From Yinghuangia elevatio (GTDB lineage Bacteria > Actinomycetota > Actinomycetes > Streptomycetales > Streptomycetaceae), in contig NZ_JBEZFP010000215.1 in the NCBI RefSeq assembly GCF_040649515.1, positions 1 through 10,379 on the forward strand: a stretch of DNA of 10,379 nucleotides, read 5' to 3'. Both the position numbers and the translations under genes were made by a program. Shown one piece after another: positions 6,489 to 10,379 of the stretch; positions within the stretch are counted from its first letter, which is position 1, and each line of letters starts with the position of its first letter. A model generated the notes under the pieces. The model did no database searches, was not told where the DNA came from, and saw only the letters and a list, made by a program, of their open reading frames with translations.

Positions 6489-7544
6489 GTGACGCACGCG
6501 GTCGGAATCGACCTGGGATCGACCGAGGCGGTCCTCGCCGCGGCGAGCGGCGACCGGAGCGCCGAGCTCGTCCCGGCCGGGAAGAAGGAGCGCACGACGC
6601 CGTCCTTCGTGTCCTTCGACGGGCGCAAGGTGCTGGTCGGCACCGCCGCGCGGCGCCAGACCGGCACGAACCCGGGTGCCACGTTCCGGCTCCCGCCCGG
6701 GCTGGTGCCGGAACCGGGCACCGCGGCACTCGGCCCGTCCCCGTACGAGCTGGCCCGGCACGTGGCGGCCGGCGTCAAGGCCGCCACCGAGAAGCGGCTG
6801 CGGTCGAGGTCGCCGGTGCCCGTCGTCGTCGCGGTGCCGACTCATGCGGACGAGGCGCAGCGGGCCGTCTACCACGACGCGGTACGCGACGCGGGTTTCG
6901 ACGTACGCGGCACGCTCGGTGCCGCGCAGGCCGCGGTCGCGGCGTACAGGCTGGATCAGGAGGCGCGCGCCCGGATTCTTGTCGTGGTCCTCGGCGGGCT
7001 CACGTTGGAGGTCAGCATCCTTGACCTCGTCGACGGGGAGGCCAACGTGCTCGGCGGCGGCACGCACCCGCTGGGCGGTGAGAACTGGACGCAGGCGGTC
7101 GCCGACCACGTCGGATCCTCGTTCTGGCAGGCGCACGGCGTGGACCTGCGCAACGAACCCCTGTCGTGGCAGCGGGTGTTCGAGGCCGCCGAGACCGCGA
7201 AGGTTCAACTGTCCACGCAGGACAGCGCGGCCATCAACATCCCGTACGTCGTCAACGACCGCCGCGACCCCAAGCACATCGACCTCGTGGTCACCCGCCC
7301 GCAGTTCGAGGCGATGACCGCCCACCTGGTGGACCACTGCGTCACGCAGCTGGCTCCCGCTCTGCGGCAGGCGGCGGTTGCGCCCGCTCTGCTCGACCAC
7401 GTGCTCCTGGTCGGCGGCGGCAGCCAACTGCCCGCGGTGGCGTACGCCGTGCAGGCCCATCTCGGTCGGCCGGTGACACCGGGACCGCACCCGCAAGAGG
7501 CGGTCGCGCTCGGCGCGGCGCTGCGGGCTTGGTCCTTGCACTGA
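6489..7544 (+). CDS. Hsp70/DnaK-like protein, nucleotide-binding domain only
   Basis: A 351-residue cytoplasmic protein aligning with the DnaK ATPase domain: phosphate loop GIDLGSTEAVLA (6-17), TTPSFVSF (36-43), VVVAVPTHADEAQ (112-124), LGGLTLEVSIL (168-178), THPLGGENW (192-200), EAAETAKVQLS (232-242), and the adenosine motif VLLVGGGSQLPAV (305-317). DnaK is ~638 residues; here the linker and substrate-binding domain are absent and part of subdomain IB is shortened. Key positions are changed: DnaK K70 to Arg55, the E171-P172 pair to Ala145-Ala146, and D194 to Val167. ATP hydrolysis is therefore doubtful, though nucleotide binding is possible. Start is GTG at 6489 behind a GGGGAGG-type ribosome site. 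The nearest downstream gene encodes a DivIVA-motif protein. A nucleotide-sensing or scaffold role is inference. Confidence 0.85.
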   Translation: MTHAVGIDLGSTEAVLAAASGDRSAELVPAGKKERTTPSFVSFDGRKVLVGTAARRQTGTNPGATFRLPPGLVPEPGTAALGPSPYELARHVAAGVKAATEKRLRSRSPVPVVVAVPTHADEAQRAVYHDAVRDAGFDVRGTLGAAQAAVAAYRLDQEARARILVVVLGGLTLEVSILDLVDGEANVLGGGTHPLGGENWTQAVADHVGSSFWQAHGVDLRNEPLSWQRVFEAAETAKVQLSTQDSAAINIPYVVNDRRDPKHIDLVVTRPQFEAMTAHLVDHCVTQLAPALRQAAVAPALLDHVLLVGGGSQLPAVAYAVQAHLGRPVTPGPHPQEAVALGAALRAWSLH

Positions 7545-7568
7545 CCGGGCGCCTGCCGCTCCCCCGCA

Positions 7569-7583
7569 CGCGCCGTCGGCGCG
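7569..7583. terminator. Hairpin after the Hsp70-like gene
   Basis: CGCGCCG-T-CGGCGCG is a perfect inverted repeat (about 6 bp of stem when folded with a GTC loop), 24 bp after the stop codon. It is likely the first part of a two-hairpin transcription end. There is no T-tract. Confidence 0.45.
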
Positions 7584-7598
7584 AAGCTGCCGCGTACG

Positions 7599-7615
7599 TT
7601 GCCGGAAACCGGCAA
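7599..7615. terminator. Second hairpin, possible terminator or operator
   Basis: TTGCCGG-AAA-CCGGCAA has a perfect 7-bp stem with a 3-nt loop. It lies between the Hsp70-like gene and the small DivIVA-motif gene, about 78 bp before that gene's start. It may complete the terminator of the first gene or serve as a protein-binding palindrome in the promoter region of the second. Confidence 0.45.
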
Positions 7616-7692
7616 TGACCCGGCGGGTTCCCCCTGGTCATGATGGCCGTGCCGGCACACTGCCCGTGCCTTGCGTCAGGGGGATACACGCC

Positions 7693-7884
7693 ATGACCGA
7701 CAAATTCCCGGGGTTCGACATCGTGCGCCGCGGCTACGACCGCACCCAGGTCGACCGGTTCCTGGAGGGCGGCGACGGCGGCCCGCTGGGCGACGCGCCG
7801 CAATTCACCATCACGCGGCGCGGCTACGACCGTTCCCAGGTCGAGGACTTCCTCGCCGCGCTGCGCTCGGGCGGCAAGCAGTAG
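7693..7884 (+). CDS. 63-residue protein with two DivIVA-type GYDRxQV motifs
   Basis: This tiny protein consists of two near-copies of one motif: FDIVRRGYDRTQVDRFLE at residues 8-25 and FTITRRGYDRSQVEDFLA at 38-55, exactly 30 residues apart, linked by a Gly/Asp/Pro-rich spacer. The pattern F-x-hydrophobic-x-RRGYDRxQVxxFL is the N-terminal signature of DivIVA/Wag31-type proteins, where this part binds curved membrane. The coiled coil that normally follows is absent. Start 7693 is chosen over an in-frame ATG at 7615 because an AGGGGG site lies about 9 nt upstream and the motif begins right after it; the 26 extra residues have no similarity. It follows the Hsp70-like gene by 148 bp, with hairpins between, so it is probably transcribed separately. 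Membrane or polar targeting of a partner is an inference. Confidence 0.75.
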   Translation: MTDKFPGFDIVRRGYDRTQVDRFLEGGDGGPLGDAPQFTITRRGYDRSQVEDFLAALRSGGKQ

Positions 7885-7895
7885 GACGCCGGTCC

Positions 7896-7929
7896 GCGCC
7901 CCGTATCGGACTGCGGCGATACGGCGCGC
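7896..7929 (+). terminator. Strong stem-loop terminator after the DivIVA-motif gene
   Basis: CCGTATCG (7901-7908) pairs perfectly with CGATACGG (7917-7924) around an 8-nt loop, and GCGC (7896-7899) pairs with GCGC (7926-7929) beyond one C-C mismatch. This gives a 12-pair stem starting 11 bp after the stop codon. It lacks a U-tract, as many actinobacterial terminators do. The remaining 245 bp up to the antiporter gene show no gene; a sought KhtT-like regulator gene is not there. Confidence 0.6.
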
Positions 7930-8174
7930 AGCCCCAGCTGAACAGCACCACCCGTAGTTGGTACGGACCGTGGACCGCGCACGGCCCGGGCTGCGACGTG
8001 CCGAGCCCGAAGGGGTCGGTTCCCCTCGCTCACGCCCGGGCAGCGTTCGGCCCCGGCGCGCCGTTGTCCGTCGCGCCGTCGCACCTCGCGGGAATTCACC
8101 GCATCCCGAACCCGACCTGCCTCTGGAGCGCCCATCCACCCCACCCCCGCTGTCCCCGGAAAGGGAGTGAACGC

Positions 8175-9374
8175 ATGCACGGAGCCGTCTTCCTGATCGA
8201 ATTCGGCGGCATCCTCTTCGCCCTCGGCCTGCTCGGCCGATTCGCGGGCCGCCTGCGCTTCTCCCCCATACCCCTCTACCTGTTGGCCGGCCTCGCCTTC
8301 GGCGAAGGCGGACTGCTCCCGCTCGGGGCCAGCGAGGAGTTCGTCGCCGTCGGCGCCGAGATCGGCGTCGTCCTCCTGCTCCTGATGCTCGGCCTCGAAT
8401 ACACCGCAAGCGATCTGGTCGCCAATCTGAAGACGCAATACCCGGCCGGGGCGGTCGACTTCGCACTCAACGCGCCGCCCGGCGCGGCGATGGCGCTGCT
8501 GCTGGGCTGGGGGCCGGTCGCGGCCGTGGTCCTGGCCGGGGTCACCTGGATCTCGTCGTCCGGCGTCATCGCGAAAGTGCTCGGCGATCTCGGGCGGGTC
8601 GGCAATCGCGAGACACCGGTGATCCTCGGCATCCTGGTGCTCGAGGACCTCGCGATGGCTGTCTACCTGCCGGTCGTCACCGCGCTGCTCGCCGGTGCGG
8701 GCCTCGCGGCGGGCAGTGTCACGCTGGCCGTCTCGCTGTCGGTCGCCGGTCTGGTGCTGTTCGTCGCGGTGCGGTTCGGGCGTACGGTCTCCCGCTTCGT
8801 CTCCAGCGACGACCCCGAGAAGCTGCTGCTGGTCGTGCTCGGCCTCACGCTGCTGGTCGCCGGCATCGCGCAGCAATTGCAAGTGTCCGCCGCCGTCGGG
8901 GCGTTCCTGGTCGGCATCGCGCTGTCCGGCGAGGTCGCCGAGGGGGCGCATGCGCTGCTGAGCCCGCTGCGGGACCTGTTCGCGGCCGTGTTCTTCGTGT
9001 TCTTCGGCCTGCACACCAACCCGGCCGACATTCCGCCGGTGCTGGTACCCGCCCTGCTCCTCGCGGTCGTCACCGCCGCCACGAAGATCGCCACCGGCTA
9101 CTGGGCGGCTCGCCGCGCGGGGGTCTCCGCACGCGGTCGGTGGCGTACCGGCGGGGCGCTCGTGGCCCGCGGCGAGTTCTCCATCGTCATCGCCGGTCTC
9201 GCCGTCACCGCGGGCGTCCAGCCTGACCTGGGTCCGCTCGCGACCGCGTACGTCCTGATCCTGGTCGTCGTCGGGCCGCTCACCGCGCGCTTCACGGAAC
9301 CGCTCGGGGTCGCGTTCGCAGCGCTGCGCGCGGGTTCACGACCGCGCAAGGCGGAGCTCGCGCGCGAGCCGTGA
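8175..9374 (+). CDS. Cation:proton antiporter, CPA2/KefB-type membrane domain
   Basis: A 399-residue integral membrane protein with some 11-13 hydrophobic helices, matching the Na+/H+ exchanger domain of the CPA2 family. Landmarks are LLLLMLGLEYTASDL (67-81), the ion-path segment WISSSGVIAKVLGDLG (125-140), VLEDLAMA with Glu157-Asp158, the glycine-rich VSAAVGAFLVGIALSG (237-252), and ARGEFSIVIAGLA (331-343), equivalent to the RGEF motif of Kef/KhtU-like antiporters. It ends soon after the last helix, with a short basic tail and no RCK/TrkA-N domain, unlike KefB and KefC. The start at 8175 has GGGAG 7 nt upstream; the frame is open further left but carries no plausible start. It probably exchanges K+ or Na+ for protons in pH or osmotic homeostasis. 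The ion is not determined. It appears monocistronic. Confidence 0.88.
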   Translation: MHGAVFLIEFGGILFALGLLGRFAGRLRFSPIPLYLLAGLAFGEGGLLPLGASEEFVAVGAEIGVVLLLLMLGLEYTASDLVANLKTQYPAGAVDFALNAPPGAAMALLLGWGPVAAVVLAGVTWISSSGVIAKVLGDLGRVGNRETPVILGILVLEDLAMAVYLPVVTALLAGAGLAAGSVTLAVSLSVAGLVLFVAVRFGRTVSRFVSSDDPEKLLLVVLGLTLLVAGIAQQLQVSAAVGAFLVGIALSGEVAEGAHALLSPLRDLFAAVFFVFFGLHTNPADIPPVLVPALLLAVVTAATKIATGYWAARRAGVSARGRWRTGGALVARGEFSIVIAGLAVTAGVQPDLGPLATAYVLILVVVGPLTARFTEPLGVAFAALRAGSRPRKAELAREP

Positions 9375-9375
9375 C

Positions 9376-9395
9376 GGGCGCGATCGGCGCCGCCC
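9376..9395 (+). terminator. Stem-loop after the antiporter gene
   Basis: GGGCG (9376-9380) pairs with CGCCC (9391-9395); alternatively GGCGC pairs with GCGCC around GATCG (9377-9391). Both start within 3 bp of the stop codon. No T-tract follows. Either fold would serve as a short GC terminator. Confidence 0.45.
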
Positions 9396-9514
9396 GGCCG
9401 ACCGGTCTGTGAGGTTCTGCGAACTCGGTGGTAACAAAAGCCGTTTGGCTCCTTCTATGGATCTCGGCGCACTGCTACATATGTGACGTCCGTCCCCAAA
9501 AGCGGAGGTCGCAC

Positions 9515-10330
9515 ATGCGCCCAGAATCTGCCTTACGCTCGGCACCGGCCCTTTGGTCCGCCGTCCTCGCGTTCCTCCTCGCCGTCGTCGGCGTCCTGTT
9601 CGCGGCACCGAACGCCCATGCGGCGACCGGCCGCTACGTCGCTCTCGGCGACTCCTACTCGGCCGGGCTGGGGGCCGGCAGCTACGACAGCTCCAGCGGT
9701 AACTGCAAGCGCAGCACGCGGGCCTACCCGGCGTTGTGGGCCGCCGCGAACGCCCCGTCCTCGTTCGCCTTCGTGGCCTGCTCCGGGGCCAAGACCGGCG
9801 ACGTGCTCGCCAACCAGATCAACGCGGTGAACGCGTCCACCGAACTGGTGTCGATCACGATCGGCGGAAACGACGCCGGGTTCGCGGGCATCATGACCAC
9901 GTGCGTCCTGCAGTCCGAGAGCGCGTGCCTCAACGCCGTCGCGCAGGCCCGCACGTTCGCCGAGAACCAGCTACCCGCCCTGCTGGACCAGGTGTACGCG
10001 GCCATCGAAGCCCGCGCGCCCAACGCACACGTCGTCGTGCTCGGGTACTCGCGCCTGTACAAGATCGGCGGCGGCTGCCTGTTCGGTATCGGCGACACCA
10101 AGCGCAGGGCGCTCAACGGCGCGGCCGACACGCTGAACACGGTCATGGCCAAGCGGGCCGCCGACGCGGGGTTCACCTTCGCGGACATCCGTCCGGCGTT
10201 CACCGGCCACGAGATCTGCTCCGGCTCGCCGTGGCTGCACAGCACGACATGGCCGATCGAGGAGTCGTACCACCCCAACGCGAACGGCCAACGGCTGGGC
10301 TACCTGCCGGTCCTCACGGCCGCCGCATGA
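9515..10330 (+). CDS. Secreted SGNH/GDSL-family hydrolase (lipase/esterase)
   Basis: A 271-residue exported esterase or phospholipase of the Streptomyces SGNH type. Residues 1-36 are a signal peptide: basic start with Arg2 and Arg8, a hydrophobic core at 11-30 and an AHA cleavage site before Ala37. Catalytic blocks follow: GDSYSAG with nucleophile Ser47, ACSGAKT with Gly91, IGGNDAGF with Asn119, and ESYHPNANGQ with His253. The usual block V DxxH is ExxH here (Glu250). Six cysteines of the mature chain (64, 89, 130, 138, 188, 235) fit the three disulfides of this family, as C64-C89, C130-C138 and C188-C235. The start at 9515 has GGAGG 7 nt upstream; an in-frame upstream GTG at 9428 would place 29 polar/aromatic residues before the signal. 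It acts outside the cell. No functional link to its neighbours is evident. Confidence 0.9.
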   Translation: MRPESALRSAPALWSAVLAFLLAVVGVLFAAPNAHAATGRYVALGDSYSAGLGAGSYDSSSGNCKRSTRAYPALWAAANAPSSFAFVACSGAKTGDVLANQINAVNASTELVSITIGGNDAGFAGIMTTCVLQSESACLNAVAQARTFAENQLPALLDQVYAAIEARAPNAHVVVLGYSRLYKIGGGCLFGIGDTKRRALNGAADTLNTVMAKRAADAGFTFADIRPAFTGHEICSGSPWLHSTTWPIEESYHPNANGQRLGYLPVLTAAA

Positions 10331-10343
10331 GCGCTTGAGCGCT
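10330..10343 (+). terminator. Short stem-loop at the end of the SGNH hydrolase gene
   Basis: AGCGC-TTGA-GCGCT forms a 5-bp stem that begins at the last base of the stop codon. It is short and lacks a T-tract, so this is a weak terminator candidate. Nothing else is recognisable up to the end of the window. Confidence 0.35.
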
Positions 10344-10379
10344 GGATGTAAGCCGCACGCACGCGCGCCCCGGGACACC

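Noticed and set aside
5697..7541. 614-codon minus-strand open frame across the cupin and Hsp70-like genes
   Set aside because: It is antisense to two genes with clear family motifs; only its segment near 6195-6279 resembles a real domain and is treated as a relic.
7671..8174. N-terminal extension of the antiporter, in frame from 7671
   Set aside because: It overlaps the DivIVA-motif gene and its terminator in another frame, is Arg/Pro-rich, and the ATG at 8175 has GGGAG 7 nt upstream and starts directly at the first helix.
9420..9444. ECF-sigma-like promoter (GAACT, 16 nt, CGTT) upstream of the SGNH hydrolase
   Set aside because: The -35 lacks the first G of GGAAC and the -10 is generic; a match this weak is expected by chance.

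Overview
The window is very G+C-rich, with strong third-position G/C, GTG starts, GGAGG-type ribosome sites and stem-loop terminators without T-tracts. Together with the gene content (FCD-type GntR regulator, secreted SGNH hydrolase with six cysteines, DivIVA-motif protein, apparent MmyB-type regulator relic) this points to a Streptomyces-like actinomycete. The species cannot be told from the sequence.

Layout. 1-651 has no convincing gene. It holds a duplicated short hairpin (21-98), a 152-bp tandem repeat (191-494), further degenerate ~30-bp repeats, and three G-quadruplex motifs on the + strand. 652-5473 is a catabolic or salvage-type locus. A FadR/FCD GntR regulator (652-1350, -) is divergent from a CodA-like amidohydrolase (1505-2722, +), which is followed after 63 bp by an APC-family permease (2786-4261, +). 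A second, paralogous CodA-like amidohydrolase (4283-5473, -) converges on the permease. Both hydrolase genes carry a GGTATACCAG palindrome at almost the same distance from the start codon (37-38 nt), so one regulator probably controls both arms of the locus. The simplest reading is import of a nitrogenous or amide compound by the permease and hydrolytic deamination or amide cleavage by the two enzymes. The substrate is not identifiable from sequence. A small cupin gene (5678-6034, +) diverges from the second hydrolase.

6044-6279 (-) looks like a frameshifted remnant of the C-terminal domain of an MmyB-type XRE regulator. 6489-7544 (+) encodes an Hsp70/DnaK-like protein reduced to the nucleotide-binding domain, with several catalytic positions replaced. 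It is followed by two hairpins and a 63-residue protein made almost entirely of two DivIVA-type GYDRxQV motifs (7693-7884), which has its own strong stem-loop. 8175-9374 (+) is a CPA2-type cation:proton antiporter without a C-terminal nucleotide-binding domain. 9515-10330 (+) is a secreted SGNH/GDSL hydrolase.

The most useful observations are the two-site GGTATACC regulon, the paralogous hydrolase pair with HxxD where CodA has HxxE, the degenerate NBD-only Hsp70 next to the double DivIVA-motif protein, and the G-quadruplex motifs kept in both copies of the tandem repeat. No tRNA, rRNA, CRISPR array, insertion sequence or phage gene was seen.
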